Of a stretch of DNA of 64,000 nucleotides, positions 46,529 through 58,719 are shown piece after piece. Both the position numbers and the translations under genes were made by a program. Every line of letters begins with the position of its first letter. The first letter of the stretch is position 1. Source of the DNA: Brachynemurus nebulosus (Eukaryota; Arthropoda; Insecta; Neuroptera; Myrmeleontidae); the NCBI GenBank assembly GCA_035578155.1, contig JAPWDM010000014.1, forward strand, positions 12,751,501 through 12,815,500, read 5' to 3'. The notes beneath the pieces were generated by a model that did no database searches, was not told the DNA's origin, and saw only the letters and a program-made list of their open reading frames with translations.

Positions 46529-47285
46529 CCACCAAAAAACATTTCATGTTAAAAATTTAGCCAAGACTCGCAACTATTAATTTTACTCTTAAAAAGTTAG
46601 GAGATCTAATGTAGCGCCAAGCCCTAAATAAGTTGACATTATGGTTAAATCAAGTTACAAGGCTTTGCTGATTCCCGAAGCTACGGTAAATATAGCATCT
46701 ACTTAATAAATTTCTAACACTGACTGACTGTCTGTCATTCAGTTTCATTCTTCTAAACTTTAGAAGAATGAAATTATGAGAAAAATAAGATTTATAAAAA
46801 TATGTTACTATGACTATTAAAATAAAAAAAATATTATTGAATAAATCTTTAACACTGACTGACAGACAACACCCAGCCTAAACTGTTGGGTTTAGATTTT
46901 AGAAGGACGAAATTTAGCACATGAGATATGAAAATTGCCGCTTAGGATTCTATTTCGTCATTTTTGGAGTTAGAAACGTGGATATTGATTTAAGCTTTTG
47001 AAAAACATTAAAAGTGAGTAGAAAGTGAATACATAATAAAAAGATGTTGTCGATGTGAAATCCCATCGGGTATACGGCTAGTAGCACAATAATCTGCTAT
47101 GAGCTGTTAATGTTCGGTTTTAGTTACCATAGTTTCGCGTAACAGCGAAGCCTTATAACTTGATTTGACCATGATGTCGACTTATTTTGGGGCTTGGCGC
47201 TACATTAGATCTCATAACTTTTTAAGAGTGAAATATATAGTTGCGAGTCTTGGCTAAATTTTTAACATGAAATGTTTTTTGGTGG
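46529..47285. repeat. inverted repeat with about 160-bp arms enclosing a Helitron-like copy
   Basis: Left arm 46529-46692 starts CCACCAAAAAACATTTCATG. Right arm 47123-47285 ends with the exact complement of that 20-mer. The arms share GCCAAGACTCGCAACTAT, GATCTAATGTAGCGCCAAGC and AAATCAAGTTA in inverted order. The space between the arms is filled by a Helitron-like copy (46698-47081). The whole interrupts another Helitron-like copy starting at 46318. Confidence 0.85.
46698..47081 (+). mobile_element. Helitron-like repeat, copy 3, both ends intact
   Basis: Starts TCTACTTAATAAATTTCTAA directly after an A. Ends with hairpin CGATGTGAAATCCCATCG, then GGTATACGGCTAG, directly before a T. The A|TC...CTAG|T layout is that of Helitrons. 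It is 384 bp long with no Rep/helicase frame, so it depends on an autonomous partner elsewhere. It contains an internal dimeric half beginning TTTAACACTGACTGACAGAC near 46848. Confidence 0.82.
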
Positions 47286-47444
47286 CATTTGTTAGCTGTT
47301 CGTGTATTTTTATTTTTTTTTTTATTTTTACAGGGTATATTTTCTGGACATAAGAAGCTCTATTCAGTTCTTTTTGTAGGTTGTTCGTGTTAGCGAATTT
47401 CCAGAATGAAATTCAGCTATTAACCGAAAATAAGATTCACTAAA

Positions 47445-47862
<418 letters not shown>

Positions 47863-48033
47863 TTTCTTCTTTTTACAGGGACTATTTCCTGGACATCAGA
47901 ATTCTACTTACAATGTAATTATAAGTTATCATAGGACAGGTAAATTGCCGTCATTAAGCCAATAATCGGAAAATATACTTTTTTACGTTTTAAAGTAAAT
48001 TAACAATCACAAAGTGATTGAAAAAATTATCCG

Positions 48034-48106
48034 GATCGGCCGGGGATCGAACCCAGGATCTCCCGGTAACTAGCCAGGTATGTTCGCCATTGCACCAACT
48101 ATCTTG
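48034..48106 (-). tRNA. tRNA-Thr(AGT)-like sequence, degenerate or SINE head
   Basis: On the minus strand it reads TAGTTGGTGCAATGGCG (D-arm/A-box), then an anticodon arm CCTGG-CTAGTTA-CCGGG whose 7-base loop centres on AGT after U33. GAGATCCTGGGTTCGATCCC and a pairing CCGG complete the T-arm/B-box. The order and wording resemble tRNA-Thr(AGT). The 5' and 3' acceptor strands do not pair, and position 37 is T rather than a purine. It is therefore more likely a tRNA-derived SINE or pseudo-tRNA than a working gene. Confidence 0.5.
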
Positions 48107-48867
48107 TGTTCGACAGCCACCCAAGCCAGACAATCATTCAACCATCTATGTGTATTGGTACTCTCTAATGCGAGAAACAGTTACAATTATTTAATTTTCA
48201 AATATTATCGACTGCTTGTGAAACATTACTACGTACGACAAATTTTGTTTGCATTTAAGCACACGCGGTATTCATATGTTCACTTACCGTTCAGCTAAAC
48301 TGAAACGTTTTAAAGTGTCAAATATTTTCAAAGATTTTTAAAAATTACCAATTTTCCTCATAGTAACAAGAAAAGTAAATAATTTTTTTCCTAGTGACAA
48401 ATACAAAAAATAAGCCAAGAGCCATTTGGTTTGATATTTTAATATTTTTTATTTATCTATAGGTATATTTACAATATGTTTTATTATTTATAAAAAGCTA
48501 AAGAGGGAAAATCACAGATTTGTTATTTTTCTCGTTAACTGTGTGCTAAACCCAGCCTACATACCAAATTTCAAGTTTCTAAGACTTCGAGAAGTACTCT
48601 ATAATTTTGATGATCATTAGTGAGTGAGTGACGAATTTAATGAAATTTACATATTAATAATATCGAAAGCAATAGAGGTACAAAACTGAAATTTCATTAG
48701 ACTGGTGACTACATTCTATCCTGATAATTTGAACTCTTAAGTATTATCCGCAGACTGAAGTTATCAGGGTTCGAAAATAGGCTGAATTGCTTCGAGAAAA
48801 GATACAGCAATGCTCTGTTTGTTTTGTTTTGCCTCGTCTTGGCGGGGGCACTGGCGTGGCCCCAGAT

Positions 48868-48979
48868 ATTGTATAAAAATATGTTACTATGGCTATTAAA
48901 ATAAATAATATTTTATCTAATAAATCTTTAATACTAACTGACATCCTGAAATGTTGCCATCGGGTGGGTGTACGGCTAG
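48868..48979 (+). mobile_element. Helitron-like repeat, copy 4, short 3' remnant
   Basis: AAATATGTTACTATGGCTAT, then TTAATACTAACTGACATCC, then CCATCGGGTGGGTGTACGGC and CTAG|T. This matches the family's second half and 3' end with most of the body deleted. Confidence 0.6.
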
Positions 48980-51914
48980 TATTTAATAATATTAAAGACA
49001 TATAAATATTGATTAATATTTTCAGGACATGGTTCTGAGCTGGAGCTACCGTGCCTGCAAAAACTCTTATACTAAAAAAAACTTTTAGGGTTACGAGCGG
49101 AATATAGCTTGTGATAAGTTTTAATAAAATCTAGAATTTAGCAAAATTTTAAACTTTTTTTAATGTTCAAATTGTTAAAGATATTTTATTCGTATTTAGT
49201 GTTCTATACCAAAATTGACAAAATGGGGCCCTTATGGGATAACTTCAGTGTCCGTCTGTCTGTCACAAGTGATTTCCTCCAAAACTATTTGAAGTAAAAA
49301 TTTGAAATTTATCACAAGGGTAAAGCGTGGTAGTTCAACTGTGGACATAGAGTTGATTTTTAACTATGGGAATTAACTTCAGGGAATATTCTGCGAAACT
49401 GAAATAAATTTCTCTCTAGAGCATTATATAGGGTATCAAAAAAAAGTTTATGGAAGCAGGAATTCAACAATATATATACAATTAGTTATTTTCTGTTTAT
49501 TTTGTTTCTTATTGGGGGGAAGGGGGGGGCAAACCTCCTACAGAGAAATCTGTTTAAAAATTATTAGCAAGCTGTTACTTACCAACTTAGTAAAATAGGT
49601 AAACTCTAAAAGACAACCAATGACTTGGAGCTTATTGCAGTTTTGAACGATTACTTCTTAAATATGATACAGTTCAAAGCCCTTATAAATATGATACAGG
49701 TGCCAGCTGTTGTGATATTTGGAAAAAAAATTCAAAATAAACTTCTAAACAATTGATTTAATATATGGAATGGCAAAATTAAAAGTTTTGATAGGTGTGT
49801 AATCAACTTGAAGTTAAACTTGTTAATAAACTTGATAAATTTCAAAAAAATCTAATTAATTCTTCAAATTTTAACATTAACGTCAATCAGACTTTTTTCT
49901 GAGAATTAGTTAGGAATTAATTATTTACACCCACGAAAGGTAAACGTACTTGAATGTTGAAAAAATAAATGTATTTATATTTAACCAGAGCTCTCTATTA
50001 AACTGCTACTTGAAACTTTTTTTGTTAAATTGATTTGTATCCTTGAAAAGAAAGGGAAAGCTCTTTTCGAATTTTTAATTACTGATAAATATTTAAAATG
50101 TCAAGAACAATTTTAAACAGTATCTAACAAATGGTTTCCATCGAGTAAGTGATAAGTAATAAGTTGAATCTGTGAAATGAGCGGAAAGTTCGATAGTATT
50201 GATGAGACTGTTCTCGTGATCGCTGCTACTAAGAACACTCTCGTGTCTGCTTTTTTAGATTGATTTTTCTTTTCAAATATTTATTCTTATACATTTTCAA
50301 CTATAAGCATATTTTAACAAATACGAGTTAGCAGTTAGGGCAATAAAATTTTACAAGTTAGTTTTACACTGAAAAGAATATTAAATCAGTAGTTAAGCAA
50401 CGTTTTTATAGTTCTGAACGAATGTAAAAAGACATATCTACTCATTTTTGTTAATTATATTTGTTGATAAAATTTATTTATCACAAATTTATTTTAAAAA
50501 ATTAACAGTTTTTGTAGATATCTATTTCATTTTTAAATTTGACCAAATAACGTGTTTAATTTAATATTAAGCCCGCATGATTCCCGACACTTGTCTCTTT
50601 GCTAAATTGCTGGCTTAATTTCGGTAGTGGAATCGAAGCGCGTTTCTATGCTGGACACTGTTATGTCTCTCCTATGATGTTGGTTGTATCGCACTGTCTA
50701 GAAACCCAAGCCAGAAACATACATCGTGTACAACCAACATCGTAGCGAGGCTATCGCAGTGCGCAGTACAGCAGTTTGCGTGGAACGCAACTAAACAAGC
50801 GTTTTGTGACGCGGACTTCATTTACCACTTTTAGTTACCACTTATTAGTTATCACTTACTTGATGAAAACCAAGTGTAATATAAAATACAAAATTTTTCT
50901 CAATTTTCCTTGTCAATATTTTTTTTTTGTTTGTACAAAATTTTATAATTTATTTTAATCACATCATAAATTATTCGTGGTATGGAAAATAAAAATTTTT
51001 CACACAAAGTGAACTTGACAGTTTGAAAATCTTATTTTACCCTTTCGTTTTCGTGAGGAAAATTTCGTAAAAATAATTTAAAAATTTATCTCTTAAATAT
51101 ATTTATTTTACGAAAATATATATATGTAGATACGTTTTAAGCTGTTGCATCACATAAATATGTATTAAGACATTATTTATTTTTGCTGGTCTTATTTTAA
51201 AATGGATCTGTTGTCATATTTAAACTAACTACCATCGTGTACACGATAGTACAAAACTATTGGGATACCCAAATAAAAATATTGATAGATATAATTTTTT
51301 TTCCAATCATGATTAAATTCTAAATTTCATCCAAGAAAACTTCCTGCCTGACTGAATAAAAAAAATTTAAGAAATCATGTAAATTAGCGTCGAACCCGAC
51401 AACATTGCCAAACCACATTTTATGTGAAACGAATAAAAATTTTATGGTTCATGATGTCTCTAACACTGTGACTTCTTCAAATTACGACAGTAACGTATCA
51501 TAGGAACTAGTATGTAACGATAATTTGAAGAAATCGAAGAAAGAAAGAAAGAAATGTCCCTGTCACTAATAAAAAGTGCTACAGAGATCACGAATCATAA
51601 AATTTTCATTTATGAATGTGGTTTGGAAAAGCGATTCTTTGGAATTTTAATTGTTGTAAACCTTTAAAGAATGCAAAGAAAATCCATTGTTTTCATGGTG
51701 TTTTGGAACACCATCATTCAAAACCGTCGTTTTGAAACACGTGTATGACCACCTTAAAAAAGTGCTTTCGAACACTTTTTACCCAGTAGTGTGTACCTAC
51801 GTGCAAGATTATGACAGACAACACGTACAACATCCCCGAAATACCTTGTATACAATATACCGCTTTTAAGTTTTATTTTGAAATTATATTATGTTGTAGA
51901 TGGGTATGTTTAAT
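48980..51914. other. AT-rich non-coding stretch with a stem-loop and repeat wording
   Basis: At 49240-49275 TGTCCGTCTGTCTGTCACAAG recalls common arthropod dispersed repeats. G-rich runs lie at 49513-49529. At 50679-50750 GATGTTGGTTGTA and its exact complement TACAACCAACATC form a stem with a loop of about 45 bases, in a CpG-richer patch (50580-50800). No frame has a recognisable motif. Confidence 0.4.
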
Positions 51915-52856
51915 CAGTGTGTCTCAACCAGCGGCCCGCCGACTGATGTCGGGCCACAAAGGTACTTTATCGGTCCGCGGAAAGATGTGTGAAATTATTT
52001 ATTACAATTTTTACGTTAAATTGACTAACAAAAAATATAATTGGAGCTTTTTTTCAAAACACTGTATATGCATTTTTTTTTCAGTAAATGGGGTCTCCAC
52101 ATACTTGAATTAAATTTCTATAGTTTGGTAAAGTAATATTAAGCAAAACGTTGTATTTCACATTTATTTTCTTTAAATACATTTGATATTTTTTTTTTCA
52201 AAATGCTGTATGTTAATGTTAAAGTTAATGTATACGCTCCTCCCTATCTTGTCATCTAATATTTACTTGTATCCGTTAGTTCTCAGAACGCTGTAAAGAT
52301 TATTATTTAACCATATATTTAACCATATTTTTTTCAAAATGCTGTAAATTCACAGTTTTTTTTTTTTTTTTTTTCAAAATGCTATAAGTTATTTTTTTAA
52401 TATAAAATATTGAAGTGAAAAATAATTTTTAATTTTGGAAAATAATTTTATATGGTTTCAACCGCCTACAGAACCATCTAAGATAATAAAACTTCCTAAA
52501 AGTGTTATAGTTTTCTAGCAATTTGTTTTTTCGATTTTATGAAATTTTTGTCTTAATGTAGATACAGCGTTTTAAAAAAAGCTCCACAATTATATTAATG
52601 TTATCTATTGCTACAATCGGAGCTGCCCCGACTAAAAGTAACCATTAACAAATCTGATGTAAAATTAACCTGCGGGGCCTTGAAACAAATTTCGTATAAT
52701 AATAATTTATTGCAATCTGCTGCATTGTGCAAGTTACCGGCAAAATATGATTTCGTTTTAATATGGTTATTCTCGTTTTTATATTACAATTTTACAATTA
52801 TAATGCAAAAACCCATATTCTTATGCGCTTTTTATTTCGTTTTCGTATATATCACT

Positions 52857-53033
52857 GTAACCTTACTGCTTTTGGTACGGAATCGCTGTAATCTTACTAC
52901 TTTTGATATAGAATTGCTCTAACCTTACTATTTTTATCACAGAACTGTTGTGATTTTACTACTTTTAGTATAGAATTACTGTAAATTTACTACTTTTGGT
53001 ATAGAATCGCTGTAATCTTACTACTTTTGGTGG
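52857..53033. repeat. 31-bp tandem repeat, about 5.5 units
   Basis: The unit reads like GAATCGCTGTAATCTTACTA then CTTTTGGTATA. Successive units diverge by a few bases. A single unit-like copy is present at 26545-26580 in the related fragment. It lies inside the hAT-like element. Confidence 0.8.
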
Positions 53034-53302
53034 ATATAATGGTAACAGTTTAACTGATCAAGTTAATATGGTTTTTGGAATAGTAACAAAATTTAGATAC
53101 TTAATTCCAAATAATTACATATTTTTAAATAAATATTATAATACATATTTGTAACATTGTGCTTCTGGAACGCAAAACTCCACGATAAATTACAGTAAAT
53201 AAATCAATATTGTCTTTCAAAGGTTACATTTTAGTTTTTGATTGCGTAAAATCAATCAGTGGTACGAGACCTAATGCAATGCACAGTTTCCATCACCCTT
53301 TA

Positions 53303-54340
53303 GTACGGTGCAGTTATTTAAAAAAAGGCCTAACCTCAACATCCAAAGTAACAGTTTCACTCCAACTCCATATTGTTCTATACAGTCTACATATTGTTTG
53401 GCAAAAGTTGAGCGTCGGGTTTTGGGGGGAGGGGGGCAGAAGTATTGCCTACTTCTGCGGTAAGGTATTAACGGTTTTTTTTTTAAATATTTCGGAAACT
53501 ATGGGGTTTAGCGTAAAAAATGTCATGTCCAAAAATAATCTATATTAAATTGCGAACAAAAATGGTACTGTGCATAATCTTGCTAAAGTGAACAGTTCTA
53601 AAGTTACGGAGGGTGTAAAAGTAGCAATTTTTAGTATTTTTAGCCACTGCAGCACCTATCACCAAGTGCAGCAGTGGCTGAATAAGAAGAAGAATCCGCT
53701 CGAGTGAGGGTGAGAGAAGACTGACGATCACCTGAGACCAATTACAACAGCACATCCTGCGCTTGCAAAGAGGAATGCGTCGGTAACTGCGAATACAGAA
53801 AGAGTAGTCTAAACTGCTCAAGCATATACGGTAATTGCTCAGGGCTAGGATGTGATAACAGAGATACGACCGTCATAGACGAAGATTTAGAAGAGGAGGG
53901 TGCTATGTTTGAAGAGGACTAATCGCAATTTCCTTTTACAAAACACAATCCTGTATAAGAAAAATTAGTTTCCTTAGTGATAATGTGTCATACTTTTTCC
54001 AAAAAATTTAAAAATACTACAAATTGCTACTTTTACACCCTCTATAACTCTGGAACTCTTCACTTCAGCAAGATTATGCATAGGACTATTTTTGTTCGCA
54101 ATTTAATGTAGATTATTTTTGTATAGGCACTTTTTGCGTTAAAATGCATAGTTTTCGAAATATTTAACAAAAACTGATGAAAACCGTTAATTTGCCTACT
54201 TCTACCCTCCTCCCCCCAAAACCCGACGCTCAAAATGGTGTGACTTTTTACCAAAGAATATGTGGATTGTATAGAACAATTTGGAGTTGGAGTGAAACTC
54301 TTACTTTGGATGTTGAGGTTTGGGTGTAATTGCACCGTAC
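53303..54340. mobile_element. fold-back element with about 340-bp arms, TA target
   Basis: Left arm 53303-53640 and right arm 54004-54340 are inverted copies. The tips read GTACGGTGCAGTTATTT and, as complement of the right end, GTACGGTGCAATTACAC, both flanked by TA. Shared arm text includes CAACATCCAAAGTAA, GTTTCACTCCAACTCCA, GAGCGTCGGGTTTTGGGGGG and AAAGTAGCAATTT. The middle (53641-54003) holds a small stem GCCACTGC..GCAGTGGC at 53643-53679. The arm-reading frames at 53210-53548 and 54060-54335 mirror each other and are not genes. Confidence 0.88.
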
Positions 54341-54552
54341 TACTTGGAGCCGCCCTGGCTCCAGTGCATACATGTTATTCCAGTAAGATTTTAGAAATTT
54401 ATAAATTTAAATCCAAATATTAATTTATTTATAGAAATGTGATTTAGAAAACTGATAATATTGTTGTATGTTATATTAAATGTGACGGGCCCATACAAGA
54501 TTATCCAAAATTTTACCGAACCGTCACCGAGAAAAAAGGTTGAGAAACGCTG

Positions 54553-55205
54553 CTGTAGATAGATATGTTTTATAATACAATGTATATCAACCACCACCTA
54601 CGTACTTCCGCGCCAATGTATGATACGATATGTCGCCAGCTTATTTTAACGGAACAAAAAACAAAAGCCCGCGCCGTCATCTTCTTTGTCGCCTCACGTT
54701 TACTTTGTTGTGCACATTGTTAGATTATTTTCCTCCCTTTTACATTTTCACAAGCAAGATTTTCATTTATGATGTTTTCGTTTTTTTTATTAAAAAGTTT
54801 TCCGCAGAGATTATATGTATAAATATAAAATAGCGTAGTGTTATGTTGCATATTAGTAGAATTATTTTGTTAACTAGTTCGTTCTTTAGTTAGTTAATTT
54901 CAAGATTGAAAGGATTTGTTAATATTTCAAAGAGAGCACATATCATTTTTAATTATTTAATATGCTTAGTATTTACAAAAGGATAGTTGTTAATATATTT
55001 ATTCGATAAGTTGCATTTAAACTTGTTATTATTTCTATATGAAAAGATTAAAAGCTTGTCAAGTAGCAAAATTAATCTTTCGAGCAGATACTGCGTAACT
55101 TCGTCGATTATCAGTAGCGGCTCGTGATTTAAAATTTGGCCGGGGCTAACGTATTTCGCACACAGTATTGGTAAAAAAATTAAATATTAAGGAATGAAAA
55201 CTGTA
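54553..55205. other. AT-rich non-coding stretch
   Basis: Nothing firm. At 55112 CAGTAGCGGCTCGTGATT looks like the start of a hAT-type element, but no convincing right end is present before the next element begins at 55208. Confidence 0.4.
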
Positions 55206-55207
55206 TA

Positions 55208-55820
55208 CAGCCGACTCTCGTTATGAGTCCGCCGATTTATATTTCTATTATAAACATTCCCCCTCCATTAAATTCATTTCAGTCTCTCGTTATAAGACCG
55301 GAACATTGGTGTTGATGTTTAATAGTGCAACTCATAAATCATCCTATCAGTATCTTTTTATTCACTAAAATATTTTTTTTATAGGTCCGTGTTTACGTAA
55401 TACATGTGTAGTTGACCAAAACAAGTTTGTTCGTTAATTGCGCGGATTATATTACAAACTTTGTTTGACTAACAATGTTATTTACAATTTCTACAAAAGA
55501 TTTTGAAATTTTTTTTAAAGAAAATATTTGTTGACCGTATCGTCTAAAATCCTGTCACACAAACTATATAACGAATTTAGAAAATATTAGTAAATGTATT
55601 TATTAAAAATAGGTAGATTTTGAGCCGCTTCTAACGAATGGTACTACTACGCTAAACGTCAAGGCTATTTGATTATAAATAAGTAGACACTCATACGCTT
55701 GAAAAGTAGAGGAAGTGCGAATTACGGCGGTCGACTACTAAGCACAAGTGGGGGTACAGGAATTCTTAGAATTATATTCTCCTATAGCCCCGTAAGCGGA
55801 CTGATAACGAAAGCCGGCTG
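55208..55820. mobile_element. 613-bp TA-target TIR element (pogo/Tc1-like)
   Basis: Left end CAGCCGACTCTCGTTATGAG and right end (complement) CAGCCGGCTTTCGTTATCAG continue as TCCGC on both arms, giving a 25-bp inverted repeat with three mismatches, flanked by TA on both sides. A second internal copy of the motif, CAGTCTCTCGTTATAAGACC, lies at 55281. No transposase frame, so it is non-autonomous. Confidence 0.85.
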
Positions 55821-55822
55821 TA

Positions 55823-57258
55823 GTTAATTTACTTAACATAACATTTAAAAAATAATAACGAAACTAATTCTCAAATAATAATACCATCATGAAATCAAGG
55901 TTCTGAATCTCAAGTACTTATCTGCTCTTTACCATGATGTAAAAAGGATTTGAACTTGAAAAACTGTTGAATTTGGACAAAAAAATTCATATTAAGGCTC
56001 CAAGTATCAGACGTCTCTAACTAAAGAAGGATTTTCTTATATAAAGTACTTGGATATTTCTTTTTTACAAAAGTTTATATAGGTACCTTGGCAAATTCAG
56101 GTGTTAATGTAAGTTAAACCCGTTTAAATATTTCAATTGTTGACTCTTTTGCACAAACTAAATATCAAGAAAAAAGGACTACCGTGGTTCATATGGCGCC
56201 TCATTAGAATACAGTCACTGAGAGTTCAAAAAGTGCCGACAATGGTTTATGTAATTTCCTGTAACAATATCAAAATAAATGCTATGTACGATTTAAAATA
56301 GGCCCTTGATCCTGAATGATTGCTTGAGTAGGAATTTTTAATTTTCAGAGTGAAATGCTATGTGAAGAATGGCTGATTTTTATCCACCTCCTTTTAACAC
56401 ATATTTTATCAGTAAATTGCATAAAAAGCATTATCAAATAAAAAAATTACAAAATTAGAAAAAAAAAATATATAAAAATTAATTTTCTGGAAAACGAACG
56501 CACATTACAACTAACGGTTCTAAAAGTTTATTTTATTCGTCGAGATAAACTATAATAGACCGTCGACCCAGTTCTGGGACCCATTTTTAACTACGTCAGA
56601 CAACGAATGTCAATGAAACTTGAAAATCACGATTTGAATTTCTAATAAAAATATCTCCAAAATCACGAACAAAGTTAATTAGAAAGAAATTTTGTTTTCA
56701 AAACACATTGTTATGTACAAATCGCTTATACATTCTATCCAATACTTAAAAAGAAAGAAAACTATGATTTATTTTATTAATTCACTTATCTCTTCTATTA
56801 AACTGATCCATCTATATTTTCCTCAACAAAAAGAAGAATGACCAAGCACATTTGCCCAGCTTACTCCCATATTTACTTCCATTTGTGACGAGTGTCAAAC
56901 AGAATAATAAACTAGTAAATACCACACACATGTATACACAGATACACAAACATTCGAGCCACCAGCAGGAATTGAGTCTGTAAGATGACATGATAGAAAT
57001 GTTGGAAAAGAGTAGAAATTATTGTTAAGAGCGAAAACACACAGACTAAGAATAGAACTGGATTGTTTTCTATAGAATTTTCTTTTTTATTATTCTTGCT
57101 ATCCACTGTGCTTTTCAATTATATGGACAACTTGTTTCCTCGAGAGAATGATACTTCAATTCAAGTTAATCTTCAAAATCAAAATGACAAACATATTATT
57201 TATTTATAAAATAGGTTGCTATTGCACGTGTATATGTACACACGTGCTGCCTATTAAG

Positions 57259-57259
<1 letters not shown>
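55823..57259. other. AT-rich non-coding stretch
   Basis: Nothing recognisable. The minus-strand frame at 56912-57118 has a hydrophobic segment but no start context or homology that I recognise. Confidence 0.4.
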
Positions 57260-57348
<89 letters not shown>

Positions 57349-57375
57349 TTATTTATTTATTTATTTATTTATTTT
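57260..57375. repeat. (TA)n microsatellite followed by (TTTA)n
   Basis: About 85 bp of TA then about 30 bp of TTTA units. The Tyr-Ile frame reading through it is an artefact. Confidence 0.97.
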
Positions 57376-58719
57376 AAATTTTAATCTTAATTCACTTTAG
57401 ATAAATCGTGTATTGGTTATGATTAAGCTAATGTGGTGATCTTAGGTATATTCATACAGTAAAGGTTTTTATTAACCAAGCAAAGCGATCAGCAACAGTG
57501 GCGTAGCTAGGTGTGGGCCCACGCCCACGGCCTCGCGCTTAAAGGAATCTTGCGTGTTTTCGTTTATTTTTTTTTTTGCTCGTCGCCTAATTTTTGTCAG
57601 AAATTTCGAAAAGAATATTAAAGGGGACCTCGCAAAAATTACACAGGCCTGCGATGATTTCCCCCTTTAAGATTTGACACGGTTGAATTGGATAGATTTT
57701 AGGGCGCTGATTACGAAAAAAATATTCAAAAAATTCCAGCACGTCAGAATTTTTAGATATTAAGTATTAAATTTTTGACTAAAATTGCCTAGGTCGACCA
57801 AGTCAAGAATAGATTATGCATTTTTATTTATTTCCTATCTAAAAAAGACATTACATAGTTGTAATTGGCTTTTAGGAACATATTCTCATCAATAGTTTAT
57901 TAAATGAAACCTAATTAACTAAGTGACATATCTTTATTTTGGGAAAAAAGGTGAATTTTAAGATCATCCGCTAATGAGCTCCTTATTGACGGTAATTTAT
58001 ATTTTTCTATTCAGCTTTAATTGATAACTAAACTTCGAAAATTTACGGTGTTAACAGGACCGTACTTATAAAAACTTAAAAGTTAATAAGTGGGCGTAAA
58101 TACATTTAAAAAAAAAACGCCGTGAGCAGCGGGGCCCCATCACGGTAGCCGAATTTTCCCCTTCATCTTCGGTATTGAATGTCTACAAGCGAAATGTGAT
58201 TGAAAGTCTACAACCGAATTGTCATTTTGTTGGTTTCAAAACTGGTGATGAGTGTTCGGCTGATCGAGGCTTTAAAAAAAGGTTTTAAGTATTTAAGGGC
58301 TGTATCTCAGTAAATTTCAATTTTGTGCCGAAAACAGGTAGCAGAAAAAAAGCCAACACAATTCGTACGAGGACATTCCTGCCCATGTTTATCCGCTAAT
58401 TGCCTTTATGTTTTAGTTTTAAATATTAAAAAAGGACCTTAAATAGTAAATTGGAAGGCCTTTATAAAGATATTTTTTCTTTCCAAAAAAATCCAAAATT
58501 TCTATTTTATAAATACTAAAAATCCAAAATTCCTAATTTATAAATAAACAGTGACTTTAATAACATTTTTAAATTACTTAATATGTATGTATTTCATTTG
58601 TCATAAAAGTAAGTTCACTTTTTTTTTAATTTTTTAAAATTACTATTCGCCTACTTGTATTTAGAATAAACATAATGCTTTTAAAACACATTTAACAATA
58701 GCATTCAATTCCGATGTAA

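Larger units (their letters stand above)
51915..54552. mobile_element. hAT-like element (CAGTG..CTCAACC ends) with nested fold-back
   Basis: Left end CAGTGTGTCTCAACCAGCGG and right end GGTTGAGAAACGCTG are inverted repeats of the common hAT wording CAGTGnTTCTCAACC. Directly adjoining 8-mers do not match. However, TGTAGAT(G/A)G(G/A)TATGTTT occurs just outside both ends, with about 3 bp (left) or 2 bp (right) in between. The body contains repeated TTCAAAATGCTGTA phrases (52195-52390), a 31-bp tandem array and a fold-back element. The plus-strand frame 52608-52922 shows no transposase motif. Confidence 0.65.

Noticed and set aside
52608..52922. Possible retroelement Gag-like frame
   Set aside because: No zinc knuckle or other Gag motif. 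Part of the frame belongs to a dispersed repeat and its end runs into the 31-bp tandem array.
53210..53548. 112-codon frame, and its mirror at 54060-54335
   Set aside because: They read the two inverted arms of one fold-back element; mirrored frames on both arms argue against coding.
55112..55633. hAT element starting CAGTAGCGGCTCGTG and ending GAGCCGCTTCTA
   Set aside because: The right end matches poorly, the flanks agree at only about half the positions, and the interval conflicts with the better supported element at 55208-55820.
58250..58420. Upstream exon of the EQGERFHQDI-family gene (frame reading EALKKGFKYLRAVSQ)
   Set aside because: Only a short GFKYL-like similarity to the part I would expect there, with a stop soon after; too weak to call.
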